Of a DNA stretch of 64,000 nucleotides, positions 9,901-20,331 are shown piece by piece (within the stretch, counting starts at the first letter, position 1; every line of letters starts with the position of its first letter). Location of the stretch: assembly GCA_947495125.1 (NCBI GenBank), contig CANLXL010000008.1:62001-126000 (forward strand), given 5' to 3'. The DNA is from an uncultured Flaviramulus sp. GTDB taxonomy: Bacteria; Bacteroidota; Bacteroidia; Flavobacteriales; Flavobacteriaceae. The notes beneath the pieces are model-generated. The model searched no databases. It had not been told where the DNA came from and was given only the letters and a program-made list of their open reading frames with translations. Both the position numbers and the translations under genes were made by a program.

Positions 9901-10969
9901 ATTCAATAAAAACTTCATCACTCGAATTGCAACCCAATGCGACATCGATATCAACCCGATATTTACCTGTTACCGAGGGACTATAGGTCGCATTGGTTTC
10001 ACCGGTAAGTTCGAGATCATCTTTAAACCATTGGTATGTAGTGCCCGGTAATGCTAAAGTGGCATCAAGCTCAAAGGGCTTACCGCCACACGTAGGATTC
10101 CCTCCTTTAATCGTTCTATCCGGACCCAAATTGCCTCCAATATTAAAACTGCCTGCTTCCAGAAAAATAGCAGAATCCCAATCGGAATCATTTTGATCTG
10201 CAACTACTAACTTGATTTCGTATGTTGTATTAGGAATTACGGGCGCAGAGGCCGTTATTACTTTTGTTCTCCCACCATAATTGGTGTCAGCCACATTATA
10301 GCCTTCGAAAAAAGTGGTATTAGCATCGCAATTAACTGATCCAACAGGGTTATTAATGGCAGATGATTCATTAATATTTCTTACACTAACGGTGACGCCA
10401 TTCGGTAAAACCGCTAAGTTAGTATAGGTTGTAGTGCCCACTTCTCTAAGTAAAAAGGCAAAGCTATCTGCAAAGTTGCATTCGGTTAATCCGTCATATT
10501 CTTCAGAAGCCATTAAAAACCGAAAGGTCATTTTATCTACAATAGGCACGAAATTAAACTTGATAAATGTTGCGTCAAAAGTATTGAAAGTACCTAAGGC
10601 ATTTTGTAAATCGATATCCCCGCCAAAACCATTGTTATTATCCACTAGCGTCCCATTAGTGGTATTCCCTGCAGGAAAGGCGCGCCCGGTAGTTAATATG
10701 ATTCCCTCGTCAAAAGGGAAAGTACTGCCTGTTGGTTTTTTAAAATAGCCATAGCTTTTGGTATTCGTATCTGTTGGGTTTCCACTTACCTGAAAAGAAA
10801 ATGAATCAACCGTTGTACATTCACTGGAAATTAAAACTTTTTCTATAAGTTCCTCCGGGCCGTAACTCGATTCAGGATGCACGGCATCATTGATACTTAT
10901 AATTTGCCCATAACTTGCAATGGACAAACCTATAAAGAACATTATTAGTACTATTCTTTTCATATGCAA
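6995..10969 (-). CDS. Large T9SS type B sorting-domain surface protein with choice-of-anchor L-like N-terminus
   Basis: C-terminus YPKYFTPNDDGVHDTWNIKGI...IYIFDRYGKLLKQLSPRQIGWDGTFNGYKFPTGDYWFVVKY is the type B CTD. Many ~100-aa repeats with LCDDSNDG/QCDNDTDG. Confidence 0.93.
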   Translation of the reverse strand: MHMKRIVLIMFFIGLSIASYGQIISINDAVHPESSYGPEELIEKVLISSECTTVDSFSFQVSGNPTDTNTKSYGYFKKPTGSTFPFDEGIILTTGRAFPAGNTTNGTLVDNNNGFGGDIDLQNALGTFNTFDATFIKFNFVPIVDKMTFRFLMASEEYDGLTECNFADSFAFLLREVGTTTYTNLAVLPNGVTVSVRNINESSAINNPVGSVNCDANTTFFEGYNVADTNYGGRTKVITASAPVIPNTTYEIKLVVADQNDSDWDSAIFLEAGSFNIGGNLGPDRTIKGGNPTCGGKPFELDATLALPGTTYQWFKDDLELTGETNATYSPSVTGKYRVDIDVALGCNSSDEVFIEFTTNPIISSSPENIVLCETDNDLTEIFDFSGNESLVLGTQAASDFPVTFHTSQTDAESNLDPIRTPNAYSNTLQTETIWVRIADATQTCFEVASFDITVNKLPIANTPIDFELCDDSNDGDDTNGSVTFDLSTKINEVLGMQSAADFEVKFYASQPEAEAGVAGTEVIAPIPNTPNPQPIFARIETRANTSCYATTSFNLVVNPLPVINSIVELTQCDNDTDGQSLFNLTEANQLISTDHINETFTYYLTDAQANTGLASDQIPNFTAYPNPTPLNDVVYARIETTKGCHRTAQIDLVVSATQIPTAFNLSYEVCDDKLVDNKNTNGIASFDFSDAEQLIKDEFPGSGINLTVTFYTNEADALAETNAIPDISDHRNDTSPKVQQIYVRVDSNVVNACLGLGNHITLTVDPLPEVNTIQPYVLCSDSNETTFNLTSKDNEVRGGQTRPIIVSYHLSEQDAIDNIEIPTPTGYLSGSKTIYVRAQFDDNGNGILDGGECVNTDMSFNLVVNPNPVLTAPDDIRICNDQTDTTYDLTVRENQITNGDSSILLTYFETPLDVTNNTPIPTPETYINNQLDRDIIVLATGTNTCTSTTTLSLKTIIYANINKAPQPIEECEIDNNGIDFFDVTLRETEILNGLDPADFAPFTYYENQADAIAGNSSSIDTPGNFENTIEKNQTIYVRVRPIANECFIVVPLNLIVNPVPEIAIEDEYVICLNRNDEIINPVNLPFLSLPPIDTQLNTSEYTFQWYRGTEAEVNADPTGTAIIGATGSQYVPETVGNYTVFATNIATGCRIPASTVVLGSYPPESISVELLSTAFSDNNRIEVTVIGVGDYEYRLDSGSWQSSNVFERLTGGEHTVYVRDLLNCNEISEIQIVIDYPKYFTPNDDGVHDTWNIKGIANQPNAEIYIFDRYGKLLKQLSPRQIGWDGTFNGYKFPTGDYWFVVKYNEPGDDTEREFRSHFSLKR

Positions 10970-11151
10970 TTTTGGTTAAAGGTTAATTCGTCGTATTAAT
11001 AACAGATTAGTCCCCTCTAACCCTAAAAATAATTTTAAAAAGCCCTAAATATTATGGATATCGTATTTTATACCTATAAAATTCAAAGCAAGGTGCCAAA
11101 TATATATATAACTAGAAGTTTCTTTCGTATTTTTACAAAAAATTAGCTAAA

Positions 11152-12057
11152 ATGAATAATTTCAAGGTTTCCATGCAGGAAACTACCAATAATACGATAC
11201 TAAAGTTTGAGTTAAATCAGTTCATAACCAAACATCAGAGTTTTGAGTTTAACAATATTGATGAGGCGAAATCATCGCCTTTAGCACAACAATTGTTCTA
11301 TTTACCTTTTGTCAAAAAAATTTATATCTCAGGGAATTTTATCGCCATTGAACGCTATAATATTGTGGAATGGTCTGATGTTCAAGATGAGGTTGCCACG
11401 CAGATTGAGGCTTACCTAAATGATGGAGGTATCGTCATTGAAGAATCTGCTACTGCTATTAAAAAAGTGCCTGTTACGGTTTATGCTGAAAGCACACCGA
11501 ATCCGTCGGTTATAAAATTTGTTGCGAACAAAAAAATAGTGGCAAATTCTTTTGAGTTTACATCAATAGATGAAGCTAAACTTTCGCCTTTGGCAACCGA
11601 GTTATTCCATTTTCCGTTTGTTAAAAGTGTATTTGTAGACGAAAACTATGTGTCTATTACCAAATATGATATGGCGGAGTGGCAAGATATAACTAATGAA
11701 TTACGTGAGTTTATACGAAGCTATATTGAAAACGGAAAAGATATCGTTTTACCGGAAGCTACTGAAACCTTAAAAAAATCCACGACACAATTAGATAATC
11801 ATTTTGAAACTCTGGATGATACCTCTAAGGAGATCGTTAATATTCTTGAAGAATATGTAAAACCTGCAGTGGCGAGTGACGGCGGGAATATTCAATTTAT
11901 TTCTTATGATGCCGAAAGTAAAAATGTAAGTGTGTTGCTTCAGGGAGCCTGCAGTGGTTGCCCATCATCCACATATACCTTAAAAAGCGGGATAGAAAAC
12001 ATGCTTAAGGAAATGTTACCGGGTAAAGTGGGGACGGTTGAGGCGATTAACGGTTAA
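11152..12057 (+). CDS. NifU family Fe-S scaffold/carrier with two tandem Nfu N-terminal-like domains
   Basis: VKPAVASDGGNIQFISYD...LQGACSGCPSSTYTLKSGIENML NifU C-terminal CxxC. Two homologous N-terminal segments ending FxxIDEAKxSPLAxxLFxxPFVKxxxxxxNFIAI/YVSI. Confidence 0.92.
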   Translation: MNNFKVSMQETTNNTILKFELNQFITKHQSFEFNNIDEAKSSPLAQQLFYLPFVKKIYISGNFIAIERYNIVEWSDVQDEVATQIEAYLNDGGIVIEESATAIKKVPVTVYAESTPNPSVIKFVANKKIVANSFEFTSIDEAKLSPLATELFHFPFVKSVFVDENYVSITKYDMAEWQDITNELREFIRSYIENGKDIVLPEATETLKKSTTQLDNHFETLDDTSKEIVNILEEYVKPAVASDGGNIQFISYDAESKNVSVLLQGACSGCPSSTYTLKSGIENMLKEMLPGKVGTVEAING

Positions 12058-12176
12058 AATGCATAATAACTTCTTTCAGGTTACAACCTAAAAGTGACCT
12101 TTTTACATACCATGTGTCCAATACTTAGTTCCCTTTAGAGGGTGGGTGTCTAATTATAATCTAAAAATATTAAAAC

Positions 12177-12377
12177 ATGGCAGTATTAAAAGTAATTGAA
12201 ATTTTATCAAACTCAGATAAGAGCTGGGAAGATGCAACAAAAAAAGCAGTTAAGCATGCATCTAAAAGTGTAAAAAACATTCGTTCGGTTTATGTTCAAG
12301 ACCAGAGTGCGATTGTAAAGGATAATGAGGTAGCAGAATTTAGAGTCAATTTAAAGATCACTTTTGAAGTGAAATAA
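12177..12377 (+). CDS. Dodecin family protein
   Basis: 66 aa, VLKVIEILSNSDKSWEDATKKAVKHASKSVKNIRSVYVQDQSAIVKDNEVAEFRVNLKITFEV. Confidence 0.93.
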   Translation: MAVLKVIEILSNSDKSWEDATKKAVKHASKSVKNIRSVYVQDQSAIVKDNEVAEFRVNLKITFEVK

Positions 12378-12425
12378 ATTCCTATCCGTTTTTGGTCGAA
12401 TTTGAAGGCCAAATGGGTTCATGTT

Positions 12426-12482
12426 GAGGCTGGTTGAAAGGTGATATACAAATCATAATGACTTTTCATGCAGCCTCTTTTT
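12426..12482 (+). terminator. Intrinsic terminator after dodecin gene
   Basis: GAGGCTG (12426-12432) ... CAGCCTC (12471-12477) followed by TTTTTTA. Confidence 0.6.
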
Positions 12483-12510
12483 TATGCTTAAATTTCCCTA
12501 ACTTTGAAAC

Positions 12511-14613
12511 ATGAAATATCTGCCATTGTTATTATTATTTATTCTGATAAGTTGTAAAGGTCAAAATACGAAACCTATGGAACATCAATTTACAAATGAC
12601 CTTATAAACGAAACAAGCCCATACTTATTACAGCATGCCCATAATCCGGTGGATTGGAAGGCATGGAATGAAAAAACTTTAGCTAAAGCTAAGGCTGAAA
12701 ATAAGCTCATACTAATCAGTGTAGGATATTCGGCTTGTCATTGGTGTCACGTGATGGAACATGAAAGTTTTGAAGATACCTTAGTGGCTCAAGTAATGAA
12801 TGCCAATTTTATAAATATTAAAATTGACAGAGAAGAGCGTCCTGATGTCGATCAAGTTTATATGAACGCCGTACAATTAATGACGGGAAGTGGTGGCTGG
12901 CCTTTAAATGCAGTGGCGCTACCCGATGGCAGACCGGTTTGGGGCGGGACCTATTTTAAGAAAGACCAATGGATGAATGCCCTAAATCAGATATCCAAAT
13001 TATACAAAGAACAACCTGAAAAGCTAAAGGAATATGCCGATAAGCTGGAACAAGGCATAAAGGCTATGGATATGGTGAGCTTGAATACGGATGAACCTGT
13101 TTTTGAAGAAGAGTTTGTGGAAGAGGCTGTTAAAAAATGGTCTAAACAGTTTGATAACGTCTATGGAGGCACGAATCCGGCACCTAAGTTCATGAAACCA
13201 AACAGCTATCATTTTTTATTGCGTTATGCGCATCAAACGAAAAATGAAAAGCTGAAAGAATATGTGAATTTAACACTTAAAAAAATCGCCTATGGCGGTG
13301 TTTTCGACCAGTTAGGGGGCGGGTTTTCCAGATATTCTGTAGATAAAAAATGGCATGTTCCTCATTTCGAAAAAATGCTCTATGATAATGGACAATTGGT
13401 AAGTTTATATGCAGACGCATATCTTGTTACTAAAAACCCACTTTATAAAGATATTGTTACGGAAACATTGGATTATGTGAAAAATGAAATGACCATTGAC
13501 AATGGAGCGTTTTATTCGGCGTTTGATGCAGACAGTAAAACACCGGAAGGTGAATTGGTGGAAGGGGCTTTTTACGTTTGGACAAAAGATGCGCTTAAAG
13601 CACTTTTAAAAGATGACTTCGATTTATTTTCTGATTACTACAATGTAAATAATTATGGGTTTTGGGAGCATGATAATTATGTCCTTATTAGAAAAGACGA
13701 TGATGCAGAAATTATTGAAAAGCATGGTTTGTCTGTTGAAGCATTGGCAAAAAAGAAAAACAGCTGGAAGGCCCTTTTGTTAAAAGAACGGAATAAAAGG
13801 TCAAAACCAAGATTGGATGATAAAACTCTAACCTCATGGAATGCGCTTATGCTTAAAGGATATATCGATGCTTATCGTGTTTTTGGTAACTTGGAATATT
13901 TAGAGGCGGCTAAAAAGAATGCCAATTTTATACTAAATCATCAATGGCGTGAAGACGGTGGGTTATACCATAATTATAAAGAAGGAAAGAGTACTAATAA
14001 TGGATACCTTGAAGACTATGCCACGACCATAGATGCCTTTATAGCATTATACGAAAACACATTGAATGAGTCATGGCTAAATGCGGCTAGAGATTTAGCT
14101 AATTATACCTTTGATCATTTTTTCGATACGGAAAGCAGTATGTTTTATTTTACTTCAGACGAAGATCAGGAATTGGTTTCCAGAAGCATTCAATATTACG
14201 ATGATGTGATTCCGGCGAGTAACTCTTTCATGGCTAAGAACTTGTTTAAATTGTCGCATTATTTTGACAATACGCATTTCGCAAAAACGGCTATGACCAT
14301 GTTGAACAATATGAAACCGCAGATGGGAGAATATCCGTCGGCTTATTCCAATTGGTTCGATCTCATGTTAAATTATACGTCGCCTTATTACGAGGTGGCC
14401 ATTGTTGGTACTGAGGCCAAACAAAAAATAGAGGAATTAAACAAGACGTATCTTCCGAACAAACTTATAGCGGGAAGTACCTCAGATAATACCATGCCGC
14501 TTTTGGAGAACAGGTTTAATCCAGCCGAAACCCTAATATATGTTTGTGTTAATAAAGCCTGCAAACTACCTGTGGTTGAAGTTGACCGCGCTATCAAATT
14601 TTTAAGAGAATGA
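12511..14613 (+). CDS. DUF255/YyaL-type thioredoxin domain-containing protein
   Basis: [26 protein letters not shown]...[21 protein letters not shown]; the SPATA20/YyaL signature. Confidence 0.93.
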   Translation: MKYLPLLLLFILISCKGQNTKPMEHQFTNDLINETSPYLLQHAHNPVDWKAWNEKTLAKAKAENKLILISVGYSACHWCHVMEHESFEDTLVAQVMNANFINIKIDREERPDVDQVYMNAVQLMTGSGGWPLNAVALPDGRPVWGGTYFKKDQWMNALNQISKLYKEQPEKLKEYADKLEQGIKAMDMVSLNTDEPVFEEEFVEEAVKKWSKQFDNVYGGTNPAPKFMKPNSYHFLLRYAHQTKNEKLKEYVNLTLKKIAYGGVFDQLGGGFSRYSVDKKWHVPHFEKMLYDNGQLVSLYADAYLVTKNPLYKDIVTETLDYVKNEMTIDNGAFYSAFDADSKTPEGELVEGAFYVWTKDALKALLKDDFDLFSDYYNVNNYGFWEHDNYVLIRKDDDAEIIEKHGLSVEALAKKKNSWKALLLKERNKRSKPRLDDKTLTSWNALMLKGYIDAYRVFGNLEYLEAAKKNANFILNHQWREDGGLYHNYKEGKSTNNGYLEDYATTIDAFIALYENTLNESWLNAARDLANYTFDHFFDTESSMFYFTSDEDQELVSRSIQYYDDVIPASNSFMAKNLFKLSHYFDNTHFAKTAMTMLNNMKPQMGEYPSAYSNWFDLMLNYTSPYYEVAIVGTEAKQKIEELNKTYLPNKLIAGSTSDNTMPLLENRFNPAETLIYVCVNKACKLPVVEVDRAIKFLRE

Positions 14614-14966
14614 GCACATTGACCATCGTATTAGTAGTTTTTGTTGCCATAGAGCATCTTTACTTTTTAATACTCGAAATGTTTTTGTGGACCAAACCTA
14701 AGGGCATAAAAACATTTGGCTTAAAATCTAAAACCTTTGCAGAAGAAACTAAGGTACTTGCTGCCAATCAGGGTTTATACAATGGATTTCTATCCGTTGG
14801 ATTGCTCTATGCTGTTATTCAGAATGATGTAAAAACAGCCATTTTATTTTTAATTTTTGTGACTTTGGCCGGGATTTATGGGTCTTACTCCACAAAGAAA
14901 ATTAGATTGTTTTATGTGCAGGGGATACCTGCCATAATAGCACTAATGACAATACTTTTTAATTAA
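14610..14966 (+). CDS. DUF1304-like small membrane protein
   Basis: 118 aa, [24 protein letters not shown]...[16 protein letters not shown]; starts in a 4-nt overlap with the preceding stop. Confidence 0.85.
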   Translation: MSTLTIVLVVFVAIEHLYFLILEMFLWTKPKGIKTFGLKSKTFAEETKVLAANQGLYNGFLSVGLLYAVIQNDVKTAILFLIFVTLAGIYGSYSTKKIRLFYVQGIPAIIALMTILFN

Positions 14967-14986
14967 AAAACTAAAAATTTATCTTT

Positions 14987-15799
14987 ATGGATTTAGAAAA
15001 ATGGATTGACTATGGTTATACTTTAATAATGGATTTTGGCCCAAAGTTAGTAGCCGCTATTGCAATTTGGGTTATTGGTTCCTGGGTCATTAAAAAATTA
15101 CTAAAAGGCATTACGAAAGTCATGAACAAAAAAGATTACGATGAGAGTCTTAAAAAGTTCTTGATAAACCTACTTAACTGGGTTTTAAAAGTGGTTTTAA
15201 TCGTTGTCGTTCTTGGGACGGTTGGTGTAGAAACGACATCTTTTGCGGCCATTTTGGCTTCCGTAGGTTTGGCTATCGGATTAGCGCTTCAGGGTTCTCT
15301 TGGGAATTTTGCCGGGGGTGTTTTAATAATGATTTTTAAACCTATTAAAATTGGCGATTTAATTGAAGCTCAGGGGGAGATTGGTGTTGTTAAAGAGATT
15401 GAAATTTTCACGACTAAATTAACAGGACTTACAAACAAAGAAATTATCATTCCTAACGGCGCACTGTCTAACGGAAATATTGTGAATTATACGACTGAAG
15501 GTACACGACGTGTAGATCTTACCATAGGGGTTAGCTACGATGCCGATATTAAACAAACTAAAAATGTACTCATGGATGTTTTAACAGCGCACCCGAAAGT
15601 GCTAAAAACACCCGAACCCACCGTTAATGTCTCAGAGCTTGCTGATAGTTCGGTTAACTTTGCCGTTAGACCATGGTGTAGTACAGATGATTATTGGGAT
15701 GTATATTTTGATATTACCGAGCATGTAAAAGTGGCTCTTGATAGAGCAGGTATTGAAATTCCATATCCGCATCAGGTCGAAATACAGAAAAAAGGTTAA
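14987..15799 (+). CDS. Small-conductance mechanosensitive channel (MscS family)
   Basis: SFAAILASVGLAIGLALQGSLGNFAGGVLIMIFKPIKIGDLIE, the TM3-beta domain signature. Confidence 0.95.
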   Translation: MDLEKWIDYGYTLIMDFGPKLVAAIAIWVIGSWVIKKLLKGITKVMNKKDYDESLKKFLINLLNWVLKVVLIVVVLGTVGVETTSFAAILASVGLAIGLALQGSLGNFAGGVLIMIFKPIKIGDLIEAQGEIGVVKEIEIFTTKLTGLTNKEIIIPNGALSNGNIVNYTTEGTRRVDLTIGVSYDADIKQTKNVLMDVLTAHPKVLKTPEPTVNVSELADSSVNFAVRPWCSTDDYWDVYFDITEHVKVALDRAGIEIPYPHQVEIQKKG

Positions 15800-16470
15800 G
15801 ATTTGGGCTTTAAAGCCACAAAATCTTTTAAATAATAGGGTTCAAAATAAGCGACATCTTCGGTGTCGCTTATTTTGTATTTGTTATAGGCTAATACACC
15901 CATTTCATTTGCAGACGGAAGTTTGCCATCAATAAAGATGGCATTGGGATGTACAATTAGCGTTTTCGATTTTTCAACACCATTCCCAATAAAATACACC
16001 TTACCTTTTTCTAAGTCATCCTTAAAGGACTGTTCGTTTAGAACTTGAGCTTGTGTCTCTCTAAGTTGATCATGATCTGAATTAAAAATGGCAGAATACA
16101 CTTCCATACGTCTGGCATCTAACATCGCAACAATAACACCATCGTCACAATGCACTTGTTGAGCTAAAGCTTGTAATGTGGGTATAGCAATTAAAGGTTT
16201 ATCTAAGGCGAAACAAAGCCCTTTTGCCGCTGAAACACCAATGCGCAACCCTGTATAAGATCCGGGGCCTTTACTTACGGCTATGGCATCTATGTGTTCT
16301 TGTGTGATGTGGGCCTCTTTCAATACGGCGTCGATGTAGACATGTAGCCGTTCAGCATGAGAGTAACTCTTATCGTAATCTTCCTTTAGAACTATAGTTT
16401 TACCGTCTTTCGAAAGAGAAACAGAGCAGTTCGTAGTTGCTGTTTCGATGTTTAGAATATATGTACTCAT
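15796..16470 (-). CDS. tsaB: tRNA threonylcarbamoyladenosine biosynthesis protein TsaB
   Basis: ILNIETATTNCSVSLSKDG...IAVSKGPGSYTGLRIGVSAAKGLCFAL. Confidence 0.95.
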   Translation of the reverse strand: MSTYILNIETATTNCSVSLSKDGKTIVLKEDYDKSYSHAERLHVYIDAVLKEAHITQEHIDAIAVSKGPGSYTGLRIGVSAAKGLCFALDKPLIAIPTLQALAQQVHCDDGVIVAMLDARRMEVYSAIFNSDHDQLRETQAQVLNEQSFKDDLEKGKVYFIGNGVEKSKTLIVHPNAIFIDGKLPSANEMGVLAYNKYKISDTEDVAYFEPYYLKDFVALKPKS

Positions 16471-16533
16471 TTTATGATTTAGATATAAAGCGCGTCGTTT
16501 TGAATATTAGGCAATCAAAATTCCTCGCTTTTC

Positions 16534-16547
16534 CCGATAGCTATCGG
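16534..16547. repeat. Palindrome CCGATAGCTATCGG (intergenic repeat copy)
   Basis: Perfect 14-bp palindrome; same core occurs at 23139-23152 and 45594-45607. Confidence 0.7.
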
Positions 16548-16604
16548 AACTGAATAAATAACAAAACTAAAAACTTTTTAGACAGTTTTAACTATTTTTT
16601 TCAA

Positions 16605-17924
16605 TTAATCGGTTAAGGATTTTCCCATGTAAAAGTCTAAAACTTTGGTCTTAAATACAAAATCATATTTCGCAATGATTAAAGAGGATTGCGCATTGAT
16701 TAGCTGAACTCTAGCTTGTTCGAGTTCAAAAGCCGTCATGTTTCCTATATCATAACGTTCTTTAGAATTATTAAATGCCAATTCCTGTGATGCCAATGAC
16801 TTTCTGGCCGCTTCGTAGGCTTTAAATGCTGCTTGAGCATCTGTGTATGCACCTTGAATATTTGATTCCAGATCCAATTTGGATTGCTCAAGTCTAAGTT
16901 GGCTATTCTTTTCCTGAATTTTAGATTTGGCTACGGCCGTTTTGTTTTGAAATCGGGAGAAAATAGGAATCCCCACACTGAGATTAAAACTATGTCCTTT
17001 GTTATCATTTAGCTGATCTAAAAAGCTCGCTTCGTTATTCGCCAAATTAGAATAAAATGCATTAGTTCCAAAGCCATAACTCAATGAAACGCTTGGCAAG
17101 TATCCGCTTTTTGAAATTTCTGTGCTTATTTGAGCGCTCTCAACATTTTTTTCAGCTATTTTAATTTCATTTCTATGTTCCAGAGCGTAGTTTAAAATTG
17201 GAGCAACATCGCCATATAATAAAGCCTCAGAAGGGCTGTCTATTTCAATAATTTCCACATCAAAATCTGCAAAGGGAACTTGTAACAGTTGAGATAAAAC
17301 CAGTAACTTTAAATTATAATTATTTTCTGCAATAGTTACCTGCTGTGCATCTCTACTTAAGGTCGCTTCAGCATCAAAAATATTAGCTTCCGGTTGTACA
17401 CCGGCTTCAACCAGATCTTTTATTTGAGCCAGCTGGTTTTCACTAAACTTATATTGGGCCTCTGCCATTTCCAGATTTTCTCTATCAAAAAGCACTCTTA
17501 AATAAGCATTAACCACATTTAAAGAGATGTCATCCTTAATCCGGTTAAGTTCTAATTGATCCGTTTCTAAACTTAACTGGGATTGCTTATATATATAGGT
17601 ATTTCTAAAACCATTGAAAACGCTTTGAGAGACACTTGCTCCAAAGCTCGTTGAGTGACTGGTTCTGTTGGCAAAGATCCCCTGAGCCACTAAAGCCGTT
17701 CCTAAACTCAATCCCTGTGACGCACTGGCACTTACCGATGGTAAAAAGTTGCCTTTAGCGGCTTTGATGTCCTGGGTGTCCAGTAATAGCGTGTTTTGTG
17801 CTTGCTTTATCGTAATGTTATTTTCTAAGGCATGAGATACGCATTCCTGCAGTGTCCATTTCTTTTGTTGTGCAAAAGAAGATACTACCGCTAAGAGCAT
17901 ACATGCTAAAAAACCGTTTTTCAT
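16605..17924 (-). CDS. TolC family outer membrane efflux protein
   Basis: WTLQECVSHALENNITIKQAQNTL...; start at MKNGFLACMLLAVVSSFAQ avoids the 26-nt overlap implied by the ORF-track start at 17966. Confidence 0.92.
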   Translation of the reverse strand: MKNGFLACMLLAVVSSFAQQKKWTLQECVSHALENNITIKQAQNTLLLDTQDIKAAKGNFLPSVSASASQGLSLGTALVAQGIFANRTSHSTSFGASVSQSVFNGFRNTYIYKQSQLSLETDQLELNRIKDDISLNVVNAYLRVLFDRENLEMAEAQYKFSENQLAQIKDLVEAGVQPEANIFDAEATLSRDAQQVTIAENNYNLKLLVLSQLLQVPFADFDVEIIEIDSPSEALLYGDVAPILNYALEHRNEIKIAEKNVESAQISTEISKSGYLPSVSLSYGFGTNAFYSNLANNEASFLDQLNDNKGHSFNLSVGIPIFSRFQNKTAVAKSKIQEKNSQLRLEQSKLDLESNIQGAYTDAQAAFKAYEAARKSLASQELAFNNSKERYDIGNMTAFELEQARVQLINAQSSLIIAKYDFVFKTKVLDFYMGKSLTD

Positions 17925-17940
17925 GTGTTGTGTTCTAAAA

Positions 17941-19062
17941 TTAATCATTTTCGTCTTCCTCCTCATTATCCTTTGATGCCTTGTTCCATACTTTTATCTT
18001 GTCGCCCTCCTCGATACCATCTACTACTTCAACGATAATACCATCAGAAATTCCTAGCTTAACGTTCTTTTTCTTAAAGGTATCATTGTCCTGAAGGATT
18101 TCTACGAAAGGTTTATCGGTAATTCTGTTAAACTGAACTAAAGCTTCTTTAATGACTAAAATACTGTCTTTACTTTCTACTTCTATTTCGGCATTGGCAC
18201 TATAGCCAGCTCTAATGTTTGTGGACGACTCAATCTCCACGTCTGCCTTAATCGTAAATTGTACAGCACCATTTTCTTCATTCCCTTTTGGAGCAACAAA
18301 AGTTAATTTTGCCGGGAACTCTTTTTCGTTTATCGCACCTAGAATAACTTTAATAGGTTCTCCTTCGGTTAACTTTTCAACTTCAGATTCATCTACTTTT
18401 CCTTCAAAAATCATAATGCTCATATCAGCCACAGTGGCAATCGTTGTTCCTGCATTAAAATTGTTACTTTGTATAACCTGATCGCCTTCCCGAACCGGAA
18501 TCTCTAAAATGGTACCCGGAATTTGGGCAACGATATTAGTGTTCGCAAAACTCCCACCGGAAAGAGACCCTCTTTTAATAATTTGATAATCGTTTTGTGC
18601 CTGAGTTAAATTTTCTTTTGCCTGGTTATAACTCAATTCACTATTCTCAAAATCTTGTTTAGAAATAACCCCTTTTTCAAAAAGCCCTTTGTTTCTAAGG
18701 TATAAGGTTTTTGAGTTATCGAAAGCGAGTTTAGATGACTTAATTCTACTATTGGCGTTTACCAAACTTTGTTCATCCGGGACTACGCGAATCTTAGCTA
18801 TGAGATCGCCTTTTTTTACCAAATCACCTTCTTCAACATATATTTTGTCAATAATTCCCGATACTTGAGGTTTTAACTCTATCTCTTCTTCCGGATTAAG
18901 CTTTCCTGTTGCCACAACTTTAGTGTCTATGGTACTATGAAAAGGAGTGTCGGTTTTAAATTCTTCGATGTCCTTGGAATTTGAATCTTTGAAATATTTT
19001 AATACAAATACTAGCAGTATTAAAACCACTATACCTAATATAATTTTTACTGTTTTGTTCAT
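17941..19062 (-). CDS. Efflux periplasmic adaptor (MacA/HlyD-like)
   Basis: N-terminal TM, KLNPEEEIELKPQVSGIIDKIYVEEGDLVKKGDLIAKI biotinyl-lipoyl-like domain. Confidence 0.92.
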   Translation of the reverse strand: MNKTVKIILGIVVLILLVFVLKYFKDSNSKDIEEFKTDTPFHSTIDTKVVATGKLNPEEEIELKPQVSGIIDKIYVEEGDLVKKGDLIAKIRVVPDEQSLVNANSRIKSSKLAFDNSKTLYLRNKGLFEKGVISKQDFENSELSYNQAKENLTQAQNDYQIIKRGSLSGGSFANTNIVAQIPGTILEIPVREGDQVIQSNNFNAGTTIATVADMSIMIFEGKVDESEVEKLTEGEPIKVILGAINEKEFPAKLTFVAPKGNEENGAVQFTIKADVEIESSTNIRAGYSANAEIEVESKDSILVIKEALVQFNRITDKPFVEILQDNDTFKKKNVKLGISDGIIVEVVDGIEEGDKIKVWNKASKDNEEEDEND

Positions 19063-19084
19063 GTTTAATATATGATTGATTGTT

Positions 19085-20329
19085 TTATTCTTCTCTTAAT
19101 GCTTCTATGGGTTTGATGCTTGTGGCTTTAAACGCAGGAATTAAACCTATAAGTGTTCCTAGGGTTACCAATATTAGTAAGGCTACAAATACAATTAAAA
19201 TTGAAACAGAAGCATTTACTAATACGGCGTCATCGCCTTGACCATATAGTTTGTCTAATAGTATTAAAATCCAGCCGCCAGTAATAATTCCGAATAGTCC
19301 GGCTACCAATGTTAAAAACACGGCTTCTACAACGATTTGTCTTTTAATTTCAAAAGGAGTAGCTCCCAATGCACGCCTTACTCCAATTTCTTTGGTGCGC
19401 TCTTTTACGGTAATTAGTAAAATGTTTCCAATGGCGAATACGCCGGCAATTAACGTAGCGATCCCTACGAACCAGGTTAAAAATTGCATACCGGTTAAAA
19501 ATCCTGTTACTTTTCCAATTTCTTTACCGGCATTAGCACTGCCCAAAGCACGATTATCTCGCGGATGTATATCATTCAAGTTTTTAAGCAATAATTTACT
19601 GTCTGTTTCTATTTGTACAATATCGTAACCTTCTTTGCCGGTAATCATCATCCAGCCAATTTGTTCCCCTTGATTATAAACTTGTTGAAATGTTGTGAAA
19701 GGAATATGAATATTTATGGATGGACCCATTGAAATTTTTCCTTCTTCAAAAATTCCAATAACCGTATAGTTAATATTATTGATTTGGATGTATTCGCCTA
19801 TTGCTTTTTCATCCTTTTTGAATAGTTGTTTATATACGTCATCAGAGATGACGGCCACTTTTTTCTTTTCGTCCATGTCGTTCTGATTAATAAAACGGCC
19901 ATGAATTAATTTCTTTTTTTCTACAGCGTCTAAAAGCGGATAGTCCCCGGCAACACTAAAGTTTTCCGATAAAAAATTTCTTACCACTAAACTCTGATTC
20001 TGATTTCTAGGAACAACAAACTCGATGCCTTCAATATTTTCCTCTACTTTTTTCGCGTCTGATAGTGACAGTCTCACACGCCTTCCTTCCTGAAAACCTT
20101 TGAAAGGTCTACCTGTACTTTGTCCCCATATAAAAACACTATTGGTCGCAAAATCTCCGAAAAGACGATTAAACGAGTTTTCCATACCACGTGCTGAACC
20201 TAAAAGGCCAATGAGTAAAAGGATACCCCACCAAACACCTATCATGGTAATAATAGTACGCAATTTGTTCTTGCTCATACTATCGTAAACCTCTTGCCAT
20301 GTGTCTCTATCGAATAAGAATTTAATCAT
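19085..20329 (-). CDS. ABC transporter permease (MacB/FtsX-like)
   Basis: MacB periplasmic core and ILLITVKERTKEIGVRRALGATPFEIKRQ. Confidence 0.93.
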   Translation of the reverse strand: MIKFLFDRDTWQEVYDSMSKNKLRTIITMIGVWWGILLLIGLLGSARGMENSFNRLFGDFATNSVFIWGQSTGRPFKGFQEGRRVRLSLSDAKKVEENIEGIEFVVPRNQNQSLVVRNFLSENFSVAGDYPLLDAVEKKKLIHGRFINQNDMDEKKKVAVISDDVYKQLFKKDEKAIGEYIQINNINYTVIGIFEEGKISMGPSINIHIPFTTFQQVYNQGEQIGWMMITGKEGYDIVQIETDSKLLLKNLNDIHPRDNRALGSANAGKEIGKVTGFLTGMQFLTWFVGIATLIAGVFAIGNILLITVKERTKEIGVRRALGATPFEIKRQIVVEAVFLTLVAGLFGIITGGWILILLDKLYGQGDDAVLVNASVSILIVFVALLILVTLGTLIGLIPAFKATSIKPIEALREE

Positions 20330-20331
20330 TA

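Noticed and set aside
10434-10748. 104-aa + strand ORF
   Set aside because: Lies antisense inside the large T9SS surface protein gene and has no recognisable motif.
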